Assembly (NCBI GenBank): GCA_949130485.1
Contig: OX422192.1
Location: 62,001-126,000, forward strand
DNA: 64,000 nucleotides
Reading direction: 5' to 3'
Source of the DNA: Agelas oroides
Taxonomy: Eukaryota; Porifera; Demospongiae; Agelasida; Agelasidae
The notes below the pieces were generated by a model that worked only from the letters and a program-made list of their open reading frames with translations, did not search any database and had not been told where the DNA came from. Shown here piece by piece: positions 25,675-42,860 of this stretch; the stretch's first letter is position 1; each line of letters opens with the position of its first letter. The position numbers and the translations under genes were made by a program.

Positions 25675-28600
25675 CACACTTGATAAATACCCATTGACAC
25701 ACACAACAGGTTTTATTACGGTAGCATTTCGGAAGCTGAGAGACAAGTTGATGCAGCGATACAGACGCCCAGAGGACCCTGAGCAAGGTGGTGAGGAGGA
25801 GGAGGAGGAGGATAACCGGAAGGGGGTAGAGGTAGAGGAGATCCCGATAGACCCACGGGAGGGCAAGCGACTGACTGAAGGTTCTGACAACTCAAATGAG
25901 TCTGAGGAGGAGGAAGTGGAGCAGCCACTGACTGGGTGGAGCCGCTGGAACCCTCTCAGGAGAATGCAGCACAAGAAGAAGAAGAGGCAGAGTGAGAAGA
26001 AGACAACGACGGAGGGCGAGACGTCAGGCGGTGCTAGTGTTCTGCAGAAGAAACTGAACAAACTGGCCCTTCAGATTGGCTACGCGGGCACTGCGGCTGC
26101 TGTGATATGCATCCTCATTCTCATCATCAAGTTTGCCATCGTTGAGTTTGGGATTATGGGCAGAGACTGGGACAGTAGGACTGACTATTCAGAGCTGCTT
26201 CACTTTGTTATCATTGGAGTCACCGTTCTGGTGGTGGCGGTGCCGGAGGGTCTGCCGCTGGCTGTCACCATTGCCCTTGCTTTCTCAGTGAAGAAAATGC
26301 TCAAGGATAATAACCTTGTCCGCCACCTTCATGCCTGTGAAACAATGGGCAATGCTACTGCTATTTGCTCCGATAAAACTGGCACACTCACGACTAACCG
26401 CATGACGGTCGTGGAGAGCTACTTTGCAGGTACCAAGTACGATGTAACCCCCCGTGCCGCTGACTTCCCTGAAATTCTCCTAGAGACTCTTAAGACGAAC
26501 ATTGCTGTCAACAGCAGCTACACATCAAAGCTTATCAACGTGAGTTTGTCTACATCTTGTGTTTGTGTGTGCTACATACATGACTTGTGGTGTTGCTTGT
26601 GTGCAGGAGGAGGGAGAGGAGGATACTGGTCCTCCTGCGGGGGTGATGGTGAGGCTGAGTTCCTGGCTGCCGTGGAAGAAAGGGAAGAAGAAGGGTCTGC
26701 TGGGGCAGGGCCTGGCCAAGCAGATTGGCAACGTCACAGAGTGTGCCCTGTTGGGCTTCCTGTTGGACTTAGGTACCTCCCCTCCTCCCCCTCTCCCTAA
26801 CCCCCTCCCCCCTATCTCTGTTTACACAAGTTTACAAGATGCTGCTTGCTTGCAGGGATTGACTATGAACCAATCAGAGAAGCCCATCCAACAGAGATCT
26901 TCACAAAAGTCTTCACTTTCAACTCGGCCCGCAAGAGCATGACAACAGTCATCCCCTTGCCTGGTGGAGGGTACCGCATGTTAACCAAGGGAGCCTCCGA
27001 GATTGTGCTGAACAAATGCTCATTCATCCTTGGTGAAAACGGGCAAGTCGTACCACTGTCTGCCGATGGCATCAGAGATATAGAAATGAATGTTGTCCAG
27101 CCCATGGCCGCTGCAACTCTGAGAACAATCTGTCTTGCGTACAGGTGAGCACACTGAGCAAGTGTGTATATGTGGGAAGGTGGGGGAGGTGGGTGGGAGG
27201 AGGAGGAGGGGGGGATTGAGCTCAAGTTACTGTGGTTTGTGATCTCAGGGACTTTCCTGCGTCACCTGGTGGCGAGGGGGAGATAGCGTCCTTCCCTGAC
27301 TGGGATGATGAGGAAGCAGTGGTGGCTGACCTCACCTGCATTGGCATCGTGGGCATTCAGGACCCTGTCAGACCAGAGGCGAGCTCCCTCTCACCTTCCC
27401 TCTCCCTCCTCCCTCTCACTCCTCTCCCTCTCACTCCTCTCCCTCTCACTTCTCTCCCTCTCACTCCTCTCCCTCTCACTCCTCTCCCTCTCACTTCTCT
27501 CCCTCTCACTCCTCTCCCTCTCACTTCTCTCCCTCTCACTCCTCTCCCTCTCACTTCTCTCCCTCTCATCTCCTCCTTGGACAGGTGCCTTGCTGTATCA
27601 AGAGGTGTCAGAATGCGGGGATCACAGTGCGTATGGTGACAGGGGACAATGTGGAGACAGCGAGGGCCATTGCTGAGAAGTGTGGTATCATCACAAAGGG
27701 AGACAGGTTCCTTGTTCTGGAGGGAAAAGAACTGAACAAGAGGATACGAGATGAGGACGGTCAGGTACCTACCAGCTAACTCACTGATGACATTCATCTT
27801 CCTCCTCTTCCCCTCCTCCTCCCCCTCCTCCTTGTCCTTCTTCTCCCCCTCCTCCTTCATTTGTTATCGTCTGCTTGAGTCGTGATGTGTGTTATCCATT
27901 AACATGAGCTATTGTCCTGTGTGTGTGTGTGTGAAGGTGAGCCAGGAGAAGCTGGACAAAGTGTGGCCGTGGCTGCGGGTGTTGGCACGCTCCAGTCCTC
28001 AGGACAAACACACACTCGTCAAGGGTATCATTCTCTCTCGTCTGCGCAAGAGCAGGGAAGTGGTGGCCGTTACAGGAGATGGGACTAACGATGGACCTGC
28101 ACTGAAGAGAGCCGATGTCGGGTTCGCCATGGTATGTGCCTCATATGCATGGTGTGATAGCGTATAGTACTACATTTCGCGGGTCTTCATTTTCGTGAAT
28201 TTTGTGAAATTATTTCAGCAAAAATAGCAAGGTGGCTCTCCTTCACTTTCTTGATCCTGAGTCTAAACTGGCAGGAACACTCTCAAAAGAAATAGCTGCC
28301 TTCGCGTGCGAGATCTGCTGTGAAAATTGAAGTGGCAACAACATTAATGTAAAGATACAAACGTACTTATGAAAGTAGGCATTGCCCTGCTATAGCCATA
28401 AGCTTGAGCAGACGACAGTGTCACAGTGTTAGTTAGACACTAGTCTTTGTATGCCACACCCATAGTTCATTATGTAGCCGTGTGTGGTGTAGTGTACAGC
28501 ATATTCGCGATCAACAAACTTTTCAAAAACTGCTTTTCCAAGAAATTTAGACCGTTGAAAATTTAGTGCTGTATGGTATGTGTACCATCACAGGGTAGGT

Positions 28601-31118
28601 GTACGACACTTGTCACCCAGAGCATCACAGGGTAGGTGTACGACACTTGTCACCCAGAGCATCACAGGGTAGGTGTACGACACTTATCACCCAGAGCATC
28701 ACAGGGTAGGTGTACGACACTTGTCACCCAGAGCATCACAGGGTAGGTGTACGACACTTGTCACCCAGAGCATCACAGGGTAGGTGTACAACACTTGTCA
28801 CCCAGAGCATCACAGGGTAGGTGTACGACACTTATCACCCAGAGCATCACAGGGTATATAGGTGTACGACACTTATCACATGGTATGGTATGTGTGTGGT
28901 GGTGGTATCCCATATCAGGAAATGACTGTGTCACCTGACATGGTCTGACCGGAAGGTCATACAACCTGTGATCTTATTCATTATCTGTTGACAGGATGTT
29001 CACAAATTAGTTTACACTCTTCTGTAAATGTCAGTGACAGGATGCACTGTGCAGTGTCATCACCTGTGGGCGTGCAAACAAGGGTTAGTCTGGCAATGCA
29101 TCAGCTCATTAGACTGCTTTGCAAAAAGGGACATAACAAATCTTGGCAGGGTTAGTGGAGCTGAACACAGCGTATGCATGGCCTGTAGGGTTAGTGGAGC
29201 TGAACATATGCATGGCCTGTAGGGTTAGTGGAGCTGAACATATGCATGGCCTGTAGGGTTAGTGGAGCTAAACACAGCGTATGCATGGCCTGTAGGGTTA
29301 GTGGAGCTAAACACAGCGTATGCATGGCTTGTAGGGTTAGTGGAGCTAAACACAGCGTATGCATGGCCTGTAGGGTTAGTGTGTCTAGAACCCAGTTGCT
29401 ATAGGCTATGACCACTGTGTGTAAAAACAGGCGTTTATGAACCACTACGTAGCACTAGAGTGCTCATAATCTCCTGGTGTAAATGATCCCAAATGCTGCT
29501 TCACACCAATGCCTAGATGTTCTTTGGGAAAGAAACATTGGAGTATGGTGTATAGTTGAACTGGCTCAGCTGTAGTCAGTGTGTCCTGACCATCGGACCA
29601 TCTCTCTGTGTGCAGGGCATTGCAGGTACAGATGTAGCAAAGGAGGCCAGTGACATTATTCTGACTGATGACAACTTTGCATCCATTGTGAAGGCCGTAA
29701 TGTGGGGCCGAAATGTCTACGACTCTATTTCCAAGTTCCTCCAGTTCCAGCTGACAGTGAACGTGGTTGCCGTCACGCTTGCTGTCACCAGTGCAATCAT
29801 CATCACCGACAGTCCGCTCCGGGCTGTCCAGATGCTGTGGGTGAACTTGATCATGGATACCTTTGCATCCCTTGCTCTTGCGACAGAGCCACCCTCAGAA
29901 GAACTGCTGAAACGAAAGCCTTATGGACGAAACAGGGCCCTTATTTCCCGTCACATGTTACTGTTTCTGGCTGGGCACTCGATCTACCAACTGATTGTGA
30001 TGCTTGTACTTGTGTTCCCTGGTCCAGACCTGTTTGACATTGATGATTCCAAGTATCGACCGCTGCGAGCTACGCCAAGACAACACTTCACTCTTGTCTT
30101 CAACACATTTGTCTTCATGCAGATCTTCAATGAGATCAATGCTCGCAAGGTTCATGGTGAACGAAATGTGTTCAAGGGCATCCATCGCAACTGGATTTTC
30201 CTTGTGGTGGTTGTGGGGCAAGTGGCAGTCCAGGTGCTGCTCGTGCAAGTGGGAGGGCCGGTTGGACTCATCTTCAGCACAACACCACTCTCGCTGGACC
30301 TCTGGATGTGGACACTGTTTCTGGGCAGTCTTGAGCTACTCGTGGGACAAGTCTTGCTCCTCATCCCAGTTCATCTTATACCCAAGTTCTGGAGTCCAGC
30401 ATTCTGGAATAAAGGTGCGTGTGTGTGTGAGTGAGTGAGTGTGTGTGTGGTGAGACCTACCAGCCATGTGATATTCTGAGCTTATCCCACCCTTACCCCC
30501 CTCCCTTACTGATTGAGTGCTGTGTGTCTGTGGCCATTCTGACTCAAATGTGTGTGTGTGCACTCGTTTACTCATTAAGGTGGAGAAGGCGTTGATATTG
30601 AGCCCCCGCCAGAACTTGAGGACCCTCTGGAGCCTGCGACCACCGCCAAATACCTCTGGGTAAAGAGTCTGACGAGAATCCGCACACAGGTATGATTCAT
30701 TTGTGGAGGTAAAGCACTGCCTACGTTCCTGGCATCTACTGCAGTATTTATCCATGTGCACTCAGTTCTTGTCTACTACAATACTTGCTGTTCCTATCAA
30801 TGTTGAGTAAAATGTTCAAAATAGCATTCTTTGGTCAGTAAGCACCCCCCTCTCTCCCTCCCCCCCCTCTCCTCCCCCCCTCTCTCCTCCCCCCCCTCTC
30901 TCCTCCCCCCCCTCTCTCCTCCCCCCCTCTCTCCTCCCCCCCTCTCTCCTCCCCTCCTCTCTCCTCAGATTCGTGTGGTGAATGCTTTCCGCTCCGGACT
31001 TGAGACTGGGTCCCTGATCCACCTCTCACAGCTCCCCCAGTTTCCCTCCACCCCCAACTTGAGAGCTGCACGCTACAACCCCTCCCCTACCCTGATTGGC
31101 AAGGAGACTGAAGTCTAG
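24557..31118 (+). CDS. ATP2B: Plasma-membrane calcium-transporting ATPase (PMCA), complete, 12 exons, 1210 aa
   Basis: A P-type (P2B) ATPase that exports Ca2+ across the plasma membrane. Exons: 24557-25020, 25216-25333, 25400-25601, 25710-26539, 26607-26772, 26856-27144, 27249-27378, 27585-27764, 27937-28131, 29616-30414, 30580-30689, 30969-31118 (3633 nt). Seen: N-terminal helices near residues 90-145; actuator loop with DESSLTGEA; an acidic/basic linker before TM3; the [14 protein letters not shown]4 motif; phosphorylation site [13 protein letters not shown]; nucleotide-domain [12 protein letters not shown] and [11 protein letters not shown] hinge motifs; TM5-10 in exon 10 ([20 protein letters not shown]-type region). 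The C-terminus has the calmodulin-binding helix ([13 protein letters not shown], then [11 protein letters not shown]). Length matches the family. Intron 7 starts with GC rather than GT. The actuator motif is TGEA rather than the usual TGES. Confidence 0.97.
25630..25672. repeat. (CA)n microsatellite
   Basis: CA run in PMCA intron 3. Confidence 0.9.
27395..27572. repeat. 15-bp pyrimidine minisatellite (CCTCTCCCTCTCACT)
   Basis: About 12 copies in PMCA intron 7, between the GC donor and the exon 8 acceptor. The whole intron is a polypyrimidine tract. Confidence 0.95.
28570..28870. repeat. 37-bp minisatellite in PMCA intron 9
   Basis: About eight copies of CATCACAGGGTAGGTGTACG + ACACTTGTCACCCAGAG. 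Each unit carries an AG|GTAGGT donor-like site, decoys inside the large 1.5-kb intron 9. Confidence 0.95.
29148..29385. repeat. 33-39 bp minisatellite in PMCA intron 9
   Basis: About six copies of GGGTTAGTGGAGCTGAACA + CAGCGTATGCATGGCCTGTA with short-form variants. Non-coding. Confidence 0.9.
30846..30967. repeat. CTCTCTCCTCCCCCC tandem tract
   Basis: A 15-16 bp pyrimidine repeat forming the 3' end of PMCA intron 11, directly abutting the last coding exon. Confidence 0.9.
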
Positions 31119-31272
31119 CTGACGGGTTCACTGTAGAGTTTCTTATTTAACATCTTGTTGACTACGTACATTTAATTTATGTACTGACAATTTTATTTCA
31201 TTATAGCAACACATTGTGCTGTGAGTAACAAGTGGATGAAGATATCGTTACAACAGCAAGCATGGTTTGTTG

Positions 31273-31922
31273 TCATACATATATGCCGACCCACAGTAGC
31301 AGGAACAGTACCCCAAACCCCAGGAAGAGTGCTGACCACAGGGAGATGAGGAGCTCTTTGAAGAGACTGCGAGAGAACTTGGTACTTGTGACCTCATAGC
31401 TGGTGCACACAGGCAGTCATGGTCAACACACAAGTGTTGGTATGGGCAGCTGAGGCCTGAGGATGGAGCTCATTAAACAGAGATGCTGCGAATTCTCGTA
31501 TTATCTATTGGGTGGTGGGTTAGTATACTTGCTCCTGCCGCCTCATACAAACTTTTACTAGAGGAGACTAGTGGAGAGAGAGCTAGTCCAGCCATGTGCA
31601 CACTGGACATGGCCTCATTCACTCGACAGTAAATGACTATAGTGTTGAGGATACACAAAGAACCACGCCATAAAGAACAGCCCAATGCTGAGCAGCGTGA
31701 CGGCAAGGTGGGGGTAGACCGCTGGGTTCACAGGGCTGATGTACCGCACCATCGACTCCTCCTGCACACGAGATAACCACCCACCTCAACATACAATTAA
31801 ACTTGTGTGCACATGGGATGATCAACAATGGCAGTACACTGGTATACGCTCTACGTTGCTCATATGTAAGGAGAACTAAAGACAGTGCACTTCAACCAAC
31901 TCATGCACAGATAACGCACCAT
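31273..31922 (-). CDS. TMEM258: TMEM258, oligosaccharyltransferase subunit (OST5-like), complete, 78 aa
   Basis: TMEM258 is a small ER-membrane subunit of the oligosaccharyltransferase that N-glycosylates nascent proteins. Exons: 31920-31922 (ATG only, followed by a GTGCGT donor), 31655-31761 and 31273-31399; total 237 nt. The protein matches the family almost end to end: [20 protein letters not shown], first membrane helix [11 protein letters not shown], then [20 protein letters not shown] and the second helix ending [10 protein letters not shown]-stop. The human protein is 79 aa. The ATG-only first exon is chosen because exon 2 starts in phase 0 after a clean acceptor and has no upstream in-frame ATG; its own first Met would lose EES. 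It is convergent with PMCA (155 bp between stops) and divergent from ARPC4. Confidence 0.93.
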
Positions 31923-32039
31923 GGTTAAAGAGCTTAGGGATCACTGCAAGTCCACTGGATAGAATATGAACACGTGGAGGGCTCTAAAAGGAATCCAAAC
32001 CACGCATGCGCAGTAAATAAGTATACCCAAGACAAAGCT
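31923..32039. promoter_or_regulatory. Bidirectional promoter between TMEM258 and ARPC4
   Basis: Only 117 bp separate the two divergent start codons, so transcription starts and both 5' UTRs must share this spacer or overlap. It includes CACGTG-like (AACACGTGG, about 31969) and GCATGCGCA (about 32013, NRF1-like) motifs. The motif assignments are inference. Confidence 0.7.
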
Positions 32040-34035
32040 ATGGTAAGTACTAGACTTAGTTGGTCCTTTTCGCGTGAAGCGTGTTGGTTTGAAGGTGCTG
32101 CCGTGTGTCTGTGGGGTGCGATCTTTAGGTTCCTCTCCCTCTTCCCTCGACAGGCCGCTACCTTGAAGCCGTACCTGCAGGCCGTCCGCTCCTCCCTTAC
32201 GGCGGCCATGTGCCTGGAGAACTTTGAAAGCCAGGTCGTGGAAAGGCATAATAAGCCTGAGGTGGAAGTCAGGTGCGTCCCTGGGGCTAAGGGAGACGGG
32301 ATCGCGCGAGTTACGGGAGGGGGCTTGTAAAATTGCCTTTTATGGGTATAGGCCTATCCTTGCTTTTCTGAGTGGTCCAGTAAAGGAGTCACCTCTGAAC
32401 TCTTTCTGCCCAAAGTTCTCCCATAGGGAGAAGAGTTACTGACGAGGCTGCACTAGTAATCCATCCATGCACACACCTGCAGGAGTAGTAAGGAGCTGTT
32501 GTTGACTCCAGTGGTGATCAGCCGTAATGAGAAGGAAAAGGTGCAGATCGAAGGCTCCGTCAACTCAATCAGAGTCTCCATCGCCATCAAACAGGCAAGC
32601 ACACTAACAGCCTGGCAACATTGTATTCTGGTAGTGAGTTCCGTAGCAGTCATTACCAACCTGACAACACTACCAGTACATCACACACACATACCACGCA
32701 CACTCAGGCTGATGAAATTGAAAAGATTCTATGCAAGAAATTTATGCGGTTTATGATGATGCGAGCAGAACACTTTTTCATTCTCAGGAGAAAACCGATT
32801 GAGGTACTATATTATTTTGTGTGATGGCAGTCTGGTGCTACAAGTTCATTAATGTGTGTTTACACTCTGCAGGGATATGACATCAGTTTTCTAATCACCA
32901 ATTTCCATACTGAGCAGATGTACAAACACAAGCTGGTTGACTTTGTAATACAGGTAGGTGCCTCATTGCTCTCAGCCCCTCTGCCCCTTGCTCTCAGCCC
33001 CTCTCTGCCTCTTGCTCTCAGCCCCTCTGCCCCTTGCTCTCAGCCCCTCTGCCCCTTGCTCTCAGCCTCTCTGCCTCTTGCTCTCAGCCCCTCTGCCTCT
33101 TGCTCTCAGCCCCTCTGTCCCTTGCTCTCAGCCTCTCTGCCCCTTGCTCTCAGCCTCTCTGCCCCTTGCTCTCAGCCTCTCTGCCCCTTGCTCTCAGCCT
33201 CTCTGCCCCTTGCTCTCAGCCTCTCTGCCTCTTGCTCTCAGCCTCTCTGCCTCTTGCTCTCAGCCCCTCTGCCTCTTGCTCTCAGCCCCTCTGCCTCTTG
33301 CTCTCAGCCCCTCTGCCCCTTGCTCTCAGCCCCTCTGCCCCTTGCTCTCAGCCCCTCTGCCTCTTGCTCTCAGCCCCTCTGCCTCTTGCTCTCAGCCCCT
33401 CTGCCTCTTGCTCTCAGCCCCTCTGCCTCTTGCTCTCAGCCTCTCTGCCTCTTGCTCTCAGCCCCTCTGCCTCTTGCTCTCAGCCCCTCTGCCTCTTGCT
33501 CTCAGCCCCTCTGCCCCTTGCTCTCAGCCCCTCTGCCCCTTGCTCTCAGCCCCTCTGCCTCTTGCTCTCAGCCCCTCTGCCCCTTGCTCTCAGCCCCTCT
33601 GCCCCTTGCTCTCAGCCCCTCTGCTCCTTGCTCTCAGCCCCTCTGCCCCTTGCTCTCAGCCCCTCTGCCTCTTGCTCTCAGCCCCTCTGCCTCTTGCTCT
33701 CAGCCCCTCTGCCTCTTGCTCTCAGCCCCTCTGCCTCTTGCTCTCAGCCCCTCTGCCCCTTGCTCTCAGCCTCTCTGCCTCTTGTTCACTGTCCCTCAGC
33801 CCCTCTCACTGCCTCTTGCTCTCTGTTTCAGTTTATGGAGGACATTGATAAGGAGATCAGTGAGATGAAGATCTCACTCAACGCACGGGCGCGCATTGTC
33901 GCAGAAGAGTTTCTCAAGAATGTGAGTACTTGGTAGCCTTGTTCCTGGACTGTGGGAAACTGGGCAGTGACCTGGAAACCACTTGCTGTGTTGTGATTCT
34001 GCATGCTTTATTCTCTCTCTCCCTTTCAGTTCTGA
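32040..34035 (+). CDS. ARPC4: Arp2/3 complex subunit 4 (ARPC4/p20), complete, 7 exons, 168 aa
   Basis: ARPC4 is a core subunit of the Arp2/3 complex that nucleates branched actin. Exons: 32040-32042 (ATG only), 32154-32272, 32483-32594, 32708-32803, 32873-32953, 32832-type acceptor exon 33832-33921, and 34030-34035 (TTC TGA only); 507 nt, giving 168 aa as in human. Seen: [110 protein letters not shown] and the final LKNF. Intron 3 starts GC (CAG|GCAAGC). Intron 5 is almost wholly a 22-bp minisatellite whose units mimic 3' splice sites. Exons 6-7 are duplicated at 49139-49342. Confidence 0.97.
32965..33800. repeat. 22-bp minisatellite in ARPC4 intron 5 (CCCCTCTGCCTCTTGCTCTCAG)
   Basis: About 38 copies with CC/TC and CCC/CTC variants. 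Each unit ends in a polypyrimidine run plus CAG, so it looks like a 3' splice site. All three plus frames stay open over most of the array because the unit lacks stops. The same array recurs at 48367-49115 at the duplication junction. Confidence 0.97.
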
Positions 34036-34234
34036 GCATGGCAGTATTACAGGGACCTTTAGAACACTCTAGTCTAGTCTAATACATTGCAGGAAATGTT
34101 TTCTCGTGTGTGTGTTGAGAATTCAGTGATGTTTCATGTAGTCACGTGTATGGGCGTGGCCGCGACGTGTGGTAGGAAATTTTGGTCCGGCGAAAATTTC
34201 GGTCCGGGGGACCAAAATTCCTCGGAAATTGGTC

Positions 34235-34850
34235 GGCCGTCATTATTCTACGGAACGGACCGGAACGGAACGGAACAGTTCCGTTACATTATTTCACGGA
34301 ACGGAACAGGTTCGAATATGTGTGCTACCGCACACACGACTGCCAAATGTCGCATTGTGCGTTGAAATGCTCTAGTTACCGGCCATGATACTGTTTGAAG
34401 AGTAGGCCCTAAGCAAAGGTTTTTTAAAGTGTCGCGTTGAAACCATTAAGCCAATTGTCGAGCCTTTTGTAAGAGCCGGTTAGTCCAGTTGCTGCCACTC
34501 TGTCTGGTTTAGCATGCATGCATGCATCCGCCGGACAAAAAACAAAAGACAAGTAGCATGCATGCATGATGAGACTACTGAGTACTTGCTACGTAAAACC
34601 ATCTATGGTAAAACCGTTACCGTATTGTCGACTCAGCGCTTAACTTCAACCTGTATACAAACCTTCATTTACCATCAAAATCAAGTACTATGCCGAGCAA
34701 CTAGAGCAATTCAACGCACAAAGCGATATTGCACGCCAGTCGTGCAAGTAGTACGGTAGGAACCACGGCTCCGTTCCGTGAAATAATGTGACGGAACTGT
34801 TCCGTTCCGTTCCGGTCCGTTCCGGTCCGTTCCGTAAAATAATGACGGCC
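34235..34850. mobile_element. TIR miniature element (616 bp) with 8-bp target duplication, copy A only
   Basis: Inverted ends of roughly 70-80 bp begin GGCCGTCATTATTCTACGGA and contain runs of GGAACGGAACGGACC-type sequence. The direct repeat AATTGGTC lies at 34227-34234 and 34851-34858. The duplicated copy at 49522-49545 has this target only once (AAAATTGGTCCGCCGG), an empty site. An 8-bp duplication suggests a hAT-like non-autonomous element. It sits just upstream of the death-USP A start codon. Confidence 0.8.
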
Positions 34851-34907
34851 AATTGGTCCGCCGGATCAGTGACGTCAGGAAGTTACTACATGCGCGTGCT
34901 GGGGAAG

Positions 34908-42560
<7,653 letters not shown>

Positions 42561-42860
42561 TCGTCTACTCCCCTCTAGAGCAATATATGCAGTAGATTAA
42601 TTACTTGGGACATTTAGTATGACCAACAGAAAGTGAACTGTGTAACACATATTGTGTGTGCTGTTTTGCTATCACATGCACTGATACTTTGTGGTGTAGA
42701 AAAGAGTGGGTTAGAGTGTTTCCCAGTTTGGGCGATTTGTTATGGTCGGTTATGAGTGCCTAGTTAGAGAAACAAACACAAGCTCTTACACAAAGCTAGG
42801 TCAACGTTTTTGTGCATGCATGGGTGTGTCCAGCCCCTCCCACACTTTGGTTGTGTTGAC
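42561..42860. promoter_or_regulatory. USP A to kinase A spacer, likely kinase promoter
   Basis: A 300-bp spacer with the USP 3' UTR and the kinase 5' region. It is nearly identical to 62038-62344 in copy B. No coding exon is seen. Confidence 0.6.

Noticed and set aside
32852-33936. Three overlapping open frames of about 300 aa (Ser/Leu/Pro-rich) through the ARPC4 intron array
   Set aside because: They are translations of a stop-free 22-bp minisatellite within an intron; ARPC4 exons 5 and 6 flank it with correct splice sites.
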